A DNA stretch of 64,000 nt from Rhodospirillaceae bacterium (GTDB lineage Bacteria; Pseudomonadota; Alphaproteobacteria; Rhodospirillales; Casp-alpha2), in contig JAERTE010000077.1 in the NCBI GenBank assembly GCA_016845145.1, forward strand, positions 28,363 through 92,362, given 5' to 3'. The notes below the pieces were generated by a model. The model did no database searches. It was not told the origin of the DNA and worked only from the letters and a program-made list of their open reading frames with translations. Each line of letters opens with the position of its first letter. The first letter of the stretch is position 1. This document shows positions 34,912 to 44,631 of this stretch, piece after piece. The translations under genes were made by a program, and so were the position numbers.

Positions 34912-35505
34912 ATGGGGAAAAACCCCGTTGTAGACGAAAACCTTCGGTTGCTTTTGGCGCCCGGACACGAAGATTACTTGATTGCTCGCATTCGTAACCA
35001 TTTCATCGCAAACGGAATTTTGATTTCGGTATGCGTCGTCGCGCCGCTCATAGCTGCTGGTTTGGTTGAGTTGCTAGGCGTAGCCCCAGGTATCGCTCTC
35101 GGTGTGGCGGGATTTTCCGCATTTTTTGCGCCGCTGGTTGCGTTGATCGTGATCCGCAATTTTTGGGTCGCCGGGCGGCTGTTGCGCCACTACCGCGAAC
35201 ATGAGGATTTTCTGTTCAAATACAACCGATCCACCGACCCGGAATATCTACGGATAGAACGCTATTACCAAGCGTTTCGTCAATTCAGCGGCAGTATATT
35301 GATCGTTTTGATATTCTTGGTTTTTCTCTATACAGCCATGGTTTCCATGAATATGCCGATGCATGAATATGGCGACGTCGCCACATCAAATGACAAGGAT
35401 ATCTGCTTGTTAGCCAATCTCGGTTGGGATGAAGCGATCATGGAGGCTCGGAAAAGGCGATTAACTGATCAACTATGTGATTTGGCGATACATTCTGGTG
35501 ATTAA
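34912..35505 (+). CDS. Membrane protein of unknown function
   Basis: 197 residues. It has three hydrophobic helices (about 32-54, 57-78 and 122-142) with charged segments between, and a C-terminal cytoplasmic or periplasmic tail with two cysteines (DICLLANLGW and DQLCDLA). A ribosome site (AGGA) precedes the ATG. No family is recognised. It is convergent with the YHS protein. Confidence 0.6.
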   Translation: MGKNPVVDENLRLLLAPGHEDYLIARIRNHFIANGILISVCVVAPLIAAGLVELLGVAPGIALGVAGFSAFFAPLVALIVIRNFWVAGRLLRHYREHEDFLFKYNRSTDPEYLRIERYYQAFRQFSGSILIVLIFLVFLYTAMVSMNMPMHEYGDVATSNDKDICLLANLGWDEAIMEARKRRLTDQLCDLAIHSGD

Positions 35506-35515
35506 GGTTGAAGGG

Positions 35516-35998
35516 CTATCCCTTTAACCCCTTTCTTAATCCCGGCCAGTTCGCGTCGCCCTGTTTGATCAGCATGGCGGTGCCGCCGGCGAGCCATTGC
35601 TGTTGAACGGATTTGGAATAATTCAGATAGAGCTTGCCGTCGACGACCTTCCAAGCTTCCGGGTCGACAGAGGCCGTATAGCTTTGGCTCACGGCCCAGG
35701 CGCAATAACCGCCGTACTGAGGCGCGTATTTTTCCGGGTTCGCAGCAAAGGCGTCACGGTTGGCGGCAGTGGCGAACTGCCATTTGGCGCCCTGAAATTC
35801 ATGCGTGAAATCGGCATTGCCTTTGACCGGCTTCGATTGGGTGAAATAGGCAACCGGGTCATAACCGCGAATGGCTTTGCCCCATGAGGTGAAGACGACA
35901 CCATCGGCGCGAGCCGGAACTGAGATGCTGGCTGTTGCGGTGACAACGGCAAAACCAGTAATGAAGCGGATGGCGGACCGCCGGGTGAATGCGTGCAT
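35516..35998 (-). CDS. YHS-domain protein, secreted
   Basis: 160 residues. It has a Tat-like leader (TRRSAIRF near residue 5; hydrophobic 10-26; cleavage after ARA). A YHS domain (about 45-115) has GYDPVAYF and GAKWQFATAANRDAFAANPEKYAPQYGGYCAW. The family can bind metal, often copper or iron, in the periplasm. ATG 35998 is chosen with AAGGAGC upstream. It is followed on the same strand by no gene, and is convergent with the membrane protein. Confidence 0.78.
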   Translation of the reverse strand: MHAFTRRSAIRFITGFAVVTATASISVPARADGVVFTSWGKAIRGYDPVAYFTQSKPVKGNADFTHEFQGAKWQFATAANRDAFAANPEKYAPQYGGYCAWAVSQSYTASVDPEAWKVVDGKLYLNYSKSVQQQWLAGGTAMLIKQGDANWPGLRKGLKG

Positions 35999-36098
35999 GT
36001 CATGCTCCTTCGTGAATTCGTTGTAAGGAAAATGCGCAGATTCGTCCGAAATTGCGAGACCTGCGGCGTTCAAGCCAGTGCACAAATCCGTGAGGCGA

Positions 36099-39098
36099 TC
36101 AAATCAAGGGAGCCGGCATTTCCTCTTCGTCCACCGCACGTGGCGGCAGCGCGTCCGCCGGCGCCTCGATCAGATCTTGGAACAAACTATAGATTTCCGA
36201 AGCCTGAGCATGCATGGCGGCTTCCAATTCGGTGAAGCCGGCTTCTCCGCCAATGCGCGTCAGGCGATTTTTCAACGTGTTTGGGAACTCCATCACGCGC
36301 TCGGCGGTAATGTCATCCTCGACCGTTAGGCTGAGCATGCCTTGCAACGCGTGCCATTGCTTCAATGCCGCTGTCAGCCGTGCGGCAATGCCGGTATCCA
36401 GCACCCCGGCGGCGGCAAGGCGTGAAAGGCTGTTTAAGGTATTGGGACCGATGATTTCCGGGTAGGCGGCGGCATGCTTGAGCGTCAGGTATTGCACAAT
36501 GAATTCGATATCCACCATGCCGCCGCGCAATTGCTTCAGAGCCCACAGACACGTGGCCGGCTTCTCACGAGCCAGGCGTTGGCGCATGTCCGCAACGTCT
36601 CGGAGCAGTTTTTCAGGGTCTCGCGGCCTGATCAGCACGTCGTGGATTTCTTGCTCGACCGTTTGGCGAAAGGCGGCTGATGTGGCGTGGATGACCCGTG
36701 CGCGGGTCAGGGCCATGTGCTCCCAGGTCCACGCCGATTCCGCATGATAAATCCGGAATGCTTCCGTTGTGGTGGCGACCGGCCCGGCATTGCCTGAAGG
36801 ACGCAAACGCATGTCAACTTCGTACAGGCTGCCTTCAGCGGTTAGCGTGGTGATTGCATTGATCAAACGCTGTCCGAGCCGCGCATAATATTGCGTCGGC
36901 GGAAGCGATTTTTTGCCGTCGGAATACTCGGCGTCTTTGGGAACATCGTAGATGAACACCATATCCAAGTCGGAGCTTGCGGTCATTTCGCGGCTGCCCA
37001 ATTTGCCCAGCGCCACTACGGCCATGTCGCCGCCGCTGATCAAGCCGTGGTTGCGGGCGAACTCGTCGGCCACCGGCGGATACAAGCTGCCAACAATGGT
37101 TTCTGCAATATGGCTGAGCGCTTGCGATGCGTCTTCCGGGTCGACGGAGTTTTGCAATCGTTGCACACCGACCTGGAAACGGCGGTCGTGGGCCCACCGG
37201 CGCGACGCATCGAGTACGGCCTCGAAATATTCGGCGCGATCCAGTATTGCCTGCAACTCAGCCCGCAATTCGTCGACACCTGGGAGTGCGCCGAAGAAGT
37301 CGCCGGTTAATACACTGTCCAAAACAGACGGATGGGCGCTCATGTGCCGCGCCAGTCTGGGCGCGATGCCGATGATCTCGGCAATGAGGTCAAGCAACTG
37401 CGGTTGCGCCTGAAACATGGAAAACAACTGTACGCCGGCCGGTAAGCCTTTAAGGAATTCATCAAACCGCAGCAATGCGGCGTCCGGGTCAGCGGTGGCC
37501 GCCATGGCATCAAGCAAACGCGGCATCAACTCGGTGAGGATTTCCCGCGCTCGCGTGCTCTGGGTCGCGCGATGACGACCGTGATGCCAAGCCCTGATCA
37601 GGCCGTCCACGGTTTCCGGCGCTCGGAATCCCAAGGATCGAATGGTATCCAAGGTTTCCGGGTCGGGGTCTCCGCCTGTAAAGACCAAGTTGCCGCTTCC
37701 TTCCGCGCCGAGCGACGGCGCTTCGGCAAACAACTGCCCATAGTGGTCTTGCACGCGGTGTAGATGTGCCAAAAGGTCCTTGCTGAAGGCATCCGACGAC
37801 GCATAGCCCAAGAAAGTTGCCAAGCGGGCATAGCCCTCATCGCTGTCGGGCAGGGTTTGGGATTGCTCATCGTTGATCATTTGCAGTCGATGCTCGATGC
37901 GGCGTAGGAATCCGTATGAGTCGGTCAGTTCGGCTGCGGTTTGTTCGTCGCATTGACCGAACGCGGTCAGGTCCGCCAAAGCTTGCACTGTCACCGGCGA
38001 GCGCAGACTGGGCTCACGACCGCCCCAGATCAATTGTTGGGTCTGGGCAAAAAACTCGATCTCGCGAATGCCGCCCTGGCCGAGCTTGATATTGTGGCCT
38101 TGGGTGCCGATGTCGGTGCCGCCTTTGTGCGCGTTGATCTGGCGTTTGATGGAGTGGATGTCCTGGATAGCGGCGAAGTCCAGGCTCTTACGCCATACGA
38201 ACGGTTGCAGAAATTTCAGAAACGTGTTGCCGGCTTCCTTGTCGCCGGCAATGGCACGCGCCTTGATCATGGCGGCACGTTCCCAGTTCTGGCCGATGCT
38301 TTCATAATAGGTTTCCGCGGCGACCACAGACAGGGCCAGCGGTGTCGCGCTAGGGTCGGGTCTAAGGCGAAGGTCGGTGCGGAACACGTAGCCATCGGCG
38401 GTACGTTCATCCATCAGTTTGACCAGGTTTCGAGTCAAACGTACGAAATTGTTCTGCAGGCGGTCGGGTTGTGCGGTTTCGATTTTCTCCGAGTCATAAA
38501 GGACAATCAGGTCGATATCGCTGGAGTAGTTGAGTTCGAATGCACCAAGTTTGCCCATGCCAATGATGATCAGACCGCAGTCTTGGAGCGGATCGTCCGG
38601 GTTCGGCAGCTCAAAAGCGCCTTGGCCGGCAGCCTGACGCAACAGGTGCGTGGCGGCCAAATCCAGCGCCGCGCCGGCAAATTTTGACAGGTTACCTGTA
38701 ATTTCTTCAAGCCGCCACAGCCCGGCGATATCGGCAAGTGCGATGGTGATAGCAGCGCGCCGCTTGGCGATTCGGAGAATACGGGCTATGTCATTGTCAT
38801 TAAGGGATTCTTTGCTCTTGTCCGATATACCGGACAGGACGCGCGAAAAAGCCTCGTCGGGACCGTCCAGTAAAAGGTCACAGACAAAATCCGGATCGCG
38901 TATCACTGCTTGGCTTAGGAAAGGGCTATTGCCGAAAATGCAATCGAGAACGGCACTTGCACCGGGGTCGTCCAAGACGCTTTTCGCCGTATCGTTTTCC
39001 GTGGCGGCGAGCCAGTCCTGGCGCAGATCACGAACCGCATCCAAGTCATACGGTGCGGGAATCGATTGCATGGTGTCGGTGAATTCGAAATGAGGCAT
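36099..39098 (-). CDS. glnE: Glutamine synthetase adenylyltransferase/deadenylase
   Basis: 999 residues. It adenylylates and deadenylylates GlnA in response to nitrogen status through PII. Two nucleotidyltransferase domains are seen: the first has GKLGAFELNYSSDIDLIVLYD (near residue 180), and the second has GKLGSREMTASSDLDMVFIYD (near 700). They carry the GxS and D-x-D motifs. The helical regulatory region lies between them. The start could be ATG 39098 or, with 9 residues less, ATG 39071. It is divergent from the AsmA-like gene. Confidence 0.95.
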   Translation of the reverse strand: MPHFEFTDTMQSIPAPYDLDAVRDLRQDWLAATENDTAKSVLDDPGASAVLDCIFGNSPFLSQAVIRDPDFVCDLLLDGPDEAFSRVLSGISDKSKESLNDNDIARILRIAKRRAAITIALADIAGLWRLEEITGNLSKFAGAALDLAATHLLRQAAGQGAFELPNPDDPLQDCGLIIIGMGKLGAFELNYSSDIDLIVLYDSEKIETAQPDRLQNNFVRLTRNLVKLMDERTADGYVFRTDLRLRPDPSATPLALSVVAAETYYESIGQNWERAAMIKARAIAGDKEAGNTFLKFLQPFVWRKSLDFAAIQDIHSIKRQINAHKGGTDIGTQGHNIKLGQGGIREIEFFAQTQQLIWGGREPSLRSPVTVQALADLTAFGQCDEQTAAELTDSYGFLRRIEHRLQMINDEQSQTLPDSDEGYARLATFLGYASSDAFSKDLLAHLHRVQDHYGQLFAEAPSLGAEGSGNLVFTGGDPDPETLDTIRSLGFRAPETVDGLIRAWHHGRHRATQSTRAREILTELMPRLLDAMAATADPDAALLRFDEFLKGLPAGVQLFSMFQAQPQLLDLIAEIIGIAPRLARHMSAHPSVLDSVLTGDFFGALPGVDELRAELQAILDRAEYFEAVLDASRRWAHDRRFQVGVQRLQNSVDPEDASQALSHIAETIVGSLYPPVADEFARNHGLISGGDMAVVALGKLGSREMTASSDLDMVFIYDVPKDAEYSDGKKSLPPTQYYARLGQRLINAITTLTAEGSLYEVDMRLRPSGNAGPVATTTEAFRIYHAESAWTWEHMALTRARVIHATSAAFRQTVEQEIHDVLIRPRDPEKLLRDVADMRQRLAREKPATCLWALKQLRGGMVDIEFIVQYLTLKHAAAYPEIIGPNTLNSLSRLAAAGVLDTGIAARLTAALKQWHALQGMLSLTVEDDITAERVMEFPNTLKNRLTRIGGEAGFTELEAAMHAQASEIYSLFQDLIEAPADALPPRAVDEEEMPAPLI

Positions 39099-39192
39099 AA
39101 TAAGGTGTTACCAACGGCGGCAGACTGCGGGATCGATCCGGATCGGTCAAGGCCAGTTCGATTGGGTTTCGACGGTATGTTGAGGTGGCGGC

Positions 39193-42100
39193 ATGGTGCG
39201 GCGCACCGCTAAAATTCTCATACAGCTTCTCGGCGGTCTTGGCGCCGGGTTCGCCATCGTTATCAGCTTGCTTGCCTGGCAACTGTCGAAGGGGCCGATC
39301 TCGCTCGGCTTTCTGACCGAGTATCTGGAAAATGCGGTCAATGCCGGCCATGCCGATTTTAGCTTGAAGCTTGGTGATACGATCCTGACTTGGGCCGGTT
39401 GGCAACGCGCGCTCGATATCCGCGTGTTGAACGTCAAGATGGTGGCGTCGGACGGTACCACTGTTGGCAATGTCCCGGAAGTGTCATTTTCGCTCAGTGG
39501 CGATGCGCTCGTGCGGGGTAAAATCGCTCCCCGAAGTATCGAGTTTTATGGACCCAGGTTGGCTGTACGCCGGGAAAGCGACGGCACCATTGATGTCGGG
39601 TTTGGCGGCGCGCTTAACACTGGCGGGGGCGTCGCTGATTCCAGGGCCGTGGCGCAGAATTTCATGGACCAGCTTCTGGCGGAGCCGTCCCCGGACCGGC
39701 CTATGAGCCATCTGTCGCGGGTTGCCATCGTCGGTGGCGCGGTGACAATCACTGACCAGGTCTTGAAAAAGAATTGGAACTTACCGGTTGCGGATATTCG
39801 CCTTGAACGCATGATCGATCGCCTGCGTGGTGAAGTAAATCTGGTGCTCGATGAAGGCGGGCGGACAACGGAACTGATCGGAGACGGCGCTTATCTGTTC
39901 GGAGAACAGCGCGTGAATTTGGATTTGAAGTTCACGGATGTGGCGCCGGTGGTGTTTTCCAACGTGACGGCGGATCTTGCGCCGTTGAAGGTTCTCGATA
40001 TGCCGCTGTCGGGCACAGTCGGTCTGTCATTTCCGCTTTCCGGCGCCCTGGATAAGGTTACGGTTTCCATTCATGGCAAAGACGGGCGGCTGGTGCTGCC
40101 GAAACCCGTCAAGCAGGATCTACGGGTTTCCGCTGCCGAACTTTCCGCTGTATTCACCCATGACACGGGTATCGAAGTCCAAAAATTTGATCTGAAGTTT
40201 GCCGAAGGTCAAAAAGTTAAACTGCCCAAGCCCATTGATCATGCCGAACCCCTGAAATCCATCAGTTTTCGCGGCAAGCTTTCGCCTGACCGCGCGGCGT
40301 TGTCAATTGATGAGCTATATGCCGACCTGAATGGACCGAAGCTAACGATGTCAGGGACCGTAACCGGTTTGCAATCTGGTAGTCAGGATTTGCGCGTGAA
40401 GGCCGAGGGCGGAATTGACAGGATGTCGATGGAGGTTCTGCCGACCTATTGGCCCGAAAGCTTGAGCCCAGATCCGAGACGTTGGGTAACGACTCATATT
40501 CGAAAAGGTTCGGCTGAGGACGTGACGTTTCAGGCCGAGTTGAAACTATCCGAGGCTACAGGCGTCGAGTTGATTTCACTGAAAGGCGGCATGAAGGCGG
40601 TAGGTGCGACGGTCGACTATTTGCCGCCGATGCCACCGGTGACCGGCATCAATGGCAGCGTCCGTTTTGATGAGAAAACCATGACCATCTACGCCGATAG
40701 CGGTCTTTCCGAGGGGCTGACCTTGTCAAGCGGTCGGGTTGTTCTCACGGGCCTGGATCAGATTGATCAGTTCGCCGACATTGATCTGAAAATTGAAGGC
40801 AACTTGCCCGACAAGCTGGCGTATATCGATAACAAGCCATTTCAGTTTGCCTCAGCGCTCAACCTCAATTTGGATAAAGCCAGCGGTGAAGCGAGTACGC
40901 GGCTGAAGCTGTTTTTCATATTGGAGAACGATCTCGGTATTGATCAGGTCAAGGTCTGGGCGCGTTCGCGCTTGCAGGACGTTCATTTAACGAATGTCTT
41001 TATGGGACGGGAAATTGACGCTGGCGAGTTGGATGTGCGGGTCGACGGACGCGGTATGGATGTCAAAGGCGATGTTCGGATTGCGGAAATCCCAGCGAAG
41101 CTGACATGGCGAGAGAACTTTACCGAAAAACCCGAATTTCGGAGCCGCTATAATATTGTCGCCGCCATCGACGACGTGCGTCATGTCCGAGATATCGGCT
41201 TGGACATGCAGCCGTTTTCCGGCGACTTCATACAGGGCGGTATCAAATCCGATATCTCCTTCACTGTATTCGACGGTGCCGACCGCCGGCTTGCCGTGCG
41301 CGCCGATATAACAAACGCTGCGTTGTCCGCTCCTGCATTCGGCTGGTCGAAGCCAACTGGCATACAGGGCCAAGCCGAGGTCGTCATTGACCTTGAGAAC
41401 GCCATCGTCGTTGATATCCCAAAATTCAACCTGAATGCCGAAGATCTGAACATCCAAGGGGCGGCTAAATATGCGTTGGACGGAACAGGCCTGGAGCGGG
41501 TTGATTTTGACCGCGTCGCCTATGGCCGGACGGAAATGAAAGGGGCTTTGATCCCAAAGTCGGACGGTGGCTGGGAAGCGGGATTTCACGGCTCCGGATT
41601 CGATTTGTCGCCAATGTGGAAGCAAATCACCTCACCGAGCACCGAGGACGAAGATGATCATCCTTTGTTAGAAGGCCTAACGCTGGCGGTTGAATTTGAC
41701 CGGGTATGGCTGGATAGCAATCAAGAACTCCTTGATGTGTCGGGGACCTTCGCGCGCGTAGATGGTGTTTGGGATACGGTCATTATGAACAGCCGGGTTG
41801 GCAAGGACGCGGTGTTCGATCTTTCCATCCGCCCACGCGACGACGGAAATCGTGATTTTTCCATGCATGCGGATAACGCGGGCCAGGTTTTGAAAACGCT
41901 GGAGCTTTATCCAAATATGGTGGGCGGGAATTTGAGGATTACGGGCGTTTACGACGATGCCGACCCGGATCAACCGCTCGATGGTACGATTAGCGTGAGT
42001 GACTACCGTATCATCAATGCGCCGGCGCTTGCCCATGTTATCAGCATTATGTCGTTGACCGGTATTCTCGAAGCCCTAGAAGGCGAGGGGCTTGCGTTCA

Positions 42101-42498
42101 AGAGCTTGGAAATTCCGTTTGAGCTTTCGCAGGGCACTTTTCATTTGAAAGAAGCCAAGGCGACCGGTACGTCACTTGGATTTACGGCCACTGGGAAAGT
42201 ATTTCGCCATGCCGATATTGTTGATCTGGAAGGCACAGTAATTCCTGCCTATGCGATCAACTCAGCCCTTGGTCATATCCCGGTCTTGGGAGACCTGTTT
42301 ACCGGTGGTGAGAAAGGCGGCGGCGTCTTCGCGGCGACATATACGATGACAGGGCCAATGGAAGAACCTGTGGTTTCGGTCAATCCGTTGTCGGCGCTCG
42401 CGCCCGGTTTCCTGCGGAACGTATTTGGAATATTCACCAAGAAAGAAACCGACACACCCGCAGAAACCACCGACCCTCTGACATCGAGTCCTCAATAG
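39193..42498 (+). CDS. Large AsmA-like/DUF3971 protein (YhdP type)
   Basis: 1101 residues. One N-terminal membrane helix (about 12-33) leads into a very long periplasmic region of beta-strands. Conserved AsmA-like segments are seen at the C-terminus (about 860-1060: NLRITGVYDDADPDQPLDGTISVSD, ATGTSLGFTATGKVF, YTMTGPMEEPVVSVNPLSALAPGFLR). Such bridge-forming proteins move phospholipids between membranes. It is divergent from glnE and followed by a nucleotidyltransferase-like gene. The sequence is otherwise too divergent to name. Confidence 0.8.
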   Translation: MVRRTAKILIQLLGGLGAGFAIVISLLAWQLSKGPISLGFLTEYLENAVNAGHADFSLKLGDTILTWAGWQRALDIRVLNVKMVASDGTTVGNVPEVSFSLSGDALVRGKIAPRSIEFYGPRLAVRRESDGTIDVGFGGALNTGGGVADSRAVAQNFMDQLLAEPSPDRPMSHLSRVAIVGGAVTITDQVLKKNWNLPVADIRLERMIDRLRGEVNLVLDEGGRTTELIGDGAYLFGEQRVNLDLKFTDVAPVVFSNVTADLAPLKVLDMPLSGTVGLSFPLSGALDKVTVSIHGKDGRLVLPKPVKQDLRVSAAELSAVFTHDTGIEVQKFDLKFAEGQKVKLPKPIDHAEPLKSISFRGKLSPDRAALSIDELYADLNGPKLTMSGTVTGLQSGSQDLRVKAEGGIDRMSMEVLPTYWPESLSPDPRRWVTTHIRKGSAEDVTFQAELKLSEATGVELISLKGGMKAVGATVDYLPPMPPVTGINGSVRFDEKTMTIYADSGLSEGLTLSSGRVVLTGLDQIDQFADIDLKIEGNLPDKLAYIDNKPFQFASALNLNLDKASGEASTRLKLFFILENDLGIDQVKVWARSRLQDVHLTNVFMGREIDAGELDVRVDGRGMDVKGDVRIAEIPAKLTWRENFTEKPEFRSRYNIVAAIDDVRHVRDIGLDMQPFSGDFIQGGIKSDISFTVFDGADRRLAVRADITNAALSAPAFGWSKPTGIQGQAEVVIDLENAIVVDIPKFNLNAEDLNIQGAAKYALDGTGLERVDFDRVAYGRTEMKGALIPKSDGGWEAGFHGSGFDLSPMWKQITSPSTEDEDDHPLLEGLTLAVEFDRVWLDSNQELLDVSGTFARVDGVWDTVIMNSRVGKDAVFDLSIRPRDDGNRDFSMHADNAGQVLKTLELYPNMVGGNLRITGVYDDADPDQPLDGTISVSDYRIINAPALAHVISIMSLTGILEALEGEGLAFKSLEIPFELSQGTFHLKEAKATGTSLGFTATGKVFRHADIVDLEGTVIPAYAINSALGHIPVLGDLFTGGEKGGGVFAATYTMTGPMEEPVVSVNPLSALAPGFLRNVFGIFTKKETDTPAETTDPLTSSPQ

Positions 42499-42515
42499 CG
42501 TCGACGGAATTTAAC

Positions 42516-43076
42516 GTGGATGATGCGTCGGCTTTTGTTGAAAACACAATCCGTTTGAGCCAATGGCATATGGAAACGCTGCGAGCGGTGCGCGATCTCG
42601 AGCTTGCGGACTGGGCCATTGGTGCCGGATTTGTCCGGAGCGTGGTTTGGGACAGGTTGCACGGGTTTGCAGCCCGCAACTCGATTGCCGATATTGATGT
42701 GTTGTTTTTTGATCGCGGCGATCCGAGCCGTGAAACAGAAATGCGGATAACGCACCAATTAATCCACGCGTTGCCGGACCGCCCTTGGTCGGTCCGAAAC
42801 CAGGCCCGCATGCATGTTCGGAACAATGATCGGCCTTATTTATCAACGCTGGATGCCATCTCTTTCTGGCTGGAAACCCCGACCTGCGTTGCGGTGCGAC
42901 TTGAGCCCGACGATGCGGTCAACATATTTGCGCCACACGGCCTGGAAGACCTGATTGGCATGCGTGTTCGTCCGACACAAAGCGGCCTAAAAAAAATTGA
43001 TCAATATGGTTCACGCTTGCGCCGCAAGAACTGGTTGGCTGTCTGGCCGCAGTTGAAAATCGAGGGGCTTGAGTAG
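42516..43076 (+). CDS. Nucleotidyltransferase family protein (DUF925)
   Basis: 186 residues. The pattern GAGFVRSVVWDRLHG and then the aspartate pair IADIDVLFFD (about 56-65) fits the DUF925 nucleotidyltransferase-like family. The C-terminal part has FAPHGLEDLIGMRVRPT. The function is unknown. It starts with GTG 18 bases after the AsmA-like stop. It is convergent with the membrane glycosyltransferase. Confidence 0.75.
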   Translation: MDDASAFVENTIRLSQWHMETLRAVRDLELADWAIGAGFVRSVVWDRLHGFAARNSIADIDVLFFDRGDPSRETEMRITHQLIHALPDRPWSVRNQARMHVRNNDRPYLSTLDAISFWLETPTCVAVRLEPDDAVNIFAPHGLEDLIGMRVRPTQSGLKKIDQYGSRLRRKNWLAVWPQLKIEGLE

Positions 43077-43095
43077 CTGTCGCCAGCGATAGTGC

Positions 43096-44622
43096 TTAAC
43101 GGCATTCACCATCGCCTTGCGCCAGCAAGATATACTCCAACTGATGCGGCACCCGGCGCCACGGCGGCAATGTCGCTGTCAGAACCTTCGAAGGATGGGT
43201 AAATGGTATGCCTAATTTCAACGCACTGTTCCTGGCCGTCAGTATTGTCGCGGACTTGGGTTCGCGCGCTCCCTTCACCGGCCAAATGATCAAGCATTGC
43301 CCCGAAGGGTGCTTCGACGGTGCAATAACAGCCGGATGTTTCGCGCTGACGACGCGGGAATTTGGAAAGCGCACTCTTAGGTTGCCGGCCAACGGGTCTT
43401 TATGGAAATAAGCGAAGATAGTCCCTTGTACGAAACCTGCCTCGCGCAGTTGATCAGCGAACTCGTCATAGGGAATGTGGTCTTCGCAATGACCACAGAC
43501 CATTGGTTCGGTGAAATACTTGCCGGTGAGCGTTCCGATCAGCGCGATACCGGAGAGCGAAATGACGGCAGCGAAACGTTGAATATGAATGGTTTCGAAC
43601 GTATGGCCAAATCGTAGGAAGAAATACGGCACCAGGGGAATGAGAACGAACAAATAATGGCCACGCAGGCGGTCTGATTGGATTAGCAAAATTGCTATAA
43701 CCGCGGCTGCCAACAAGAAGATCAAAACCCGTTGTAATAGCTTGAGAACCGGCTCCGACCCTGATGGAGCGGCGCTACCTTGTCGGACCGGTTTCCAGAA
43801 TATGCCAAGCCAAATGATCCACAATGGCAACAGGAAGGTGATGATCGCCGGAACGACGCGCAGAATGCCTTTGGCCTTCTGGAGTATGACGTCGCCGACA
43901 CTGTATTCCGGGTCGGCTGTGATGAGATGGCCCGCCGGCGCGTGCTCTATCAGCCACTGCAACTGCGGGACCAGCAACGTCAGTGTCACTGCAAAGCCCA
44001 ATATCGGCCAAGGTGATTTCAGGTGGCCGCGCAGACGTTGGTCAAGGACGGCGGCAAATACCAATGCAAGGCCGAAGATCAGAAAACTGTACTTTGCCAA
44101 AAGGCCAAACCCGAAGACCAAGCCAAGTGCCAACAGATCCCGTTTTGATGGCTCATCGCGAATCCGTAAAATCAGGAACAGCGCACAGAGATAGAACAGC
44201 GTGACCAACGAGGTATGGGTGAACCCATGAATGGTGTTCCAACCCATGTAAAAGATCATCAATAGCGATCCCGCCGAAAGCGCTGCCAGTCGTTTGTCTT
44301 CGAACAACCTGAGACCGATGGTGAGGCTCAACAGGTAGATGCCGATCAGAATCGCGGTTCTGAGAGCGACAATGGAAAATACTGTCGGCCCCGTCACCCA
44401 TTGGATACCCATCAGGAGCCACGTCACCAGAGGTGGATTACGGACCTGATAACCCCAACTGAAAAACTGCGAAAACACCAGCTGCTCGCCATCGTCGCCG
44501 CCGACGCCTGGAAACAGATACGCCCGCATAATGCCGAGCGAGGAGAGAAGGATGATAATGAAAAGACTGAAGCCGCGCGGACTGGTAATGAAGGCGGCGT
44601 TTCGCTCCAGCAGCGCAGACAT
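43096..44622 (-). CDS. Membrane glycosyltransferase, GT39/ArnT-like
   Basis: 508 residues with about eleven hydrophobic helices. In the first large loop, GDDGEQLVFSQFFSWGYQVRNPPLVTWLL holds the acidic catalytic region (D-D/E) of GT-C enzymes that use polyprenyl-phosphate sugars. The C-terminal 110 residues are soluble and periplasmic. It likely glycosylates lipid A or an envelope glycan. The specific acceptor is unknown. It lies upstream of nothing on the same strand; tyrS precedes it by 9 bases. Confidence 0.75.
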   Translation of the reverse strand: MSALLERNAAFITSPRGFSLFIIILLSSLGIMRAYLFPGVGGDDGEQLVFSQFFSWGYQVRNPPLVTWLLMGIQWVTGPTVFSIVALRTAILIGIYLLSLTIGLRLFEDKRLAALSAGSLLMIFYMGWNTIHGFTHTSLVTLFYLCALFLILRIRDEPSKRDLLALGLVFGFGLLAKYSFLIFGLALVFAAVLDQRLRGHLKSPWPILGFAVTLTLLVPQLQWLIEHAPAGHLITADPEYSVGDVILQKAKGILRVVPAIITFLLPLWIIWLGIFWKPVRQGSAAPSGSEPVLKLLQRVLIFLLAAAVIAILLIQSDRLRGHYLFVLIPLVPYFFLRFGHTFETIHIQRFAAVISLSGIALIGTLTGKYFTEPMVCGHCEDHIPYDEFADQLREAGFVQGTIFAYFHKDPLAGNLRVRFPNSRVVSAKHPAVIAPSKHPSGQCLIIWPVKGAREPKSATILTARNSALKLGIPFTHPSKVLTATLPPWRRVPHQLEYILLAQGDGECR

Positions 44623-44631
44623 TGTTACGGA

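Noticed and set aside
36891..37310. Plus-strand frame opposite glnE
   Set aside because: Antisense of glnE, which is complete with both nucleotidyltransferase domains.
43077..43095. CTGTCGC/GCGATAG small inverted repeat between convergent genes
   Set aside because: Loop of two bases and a G-T pair; not convincing as a terminator.
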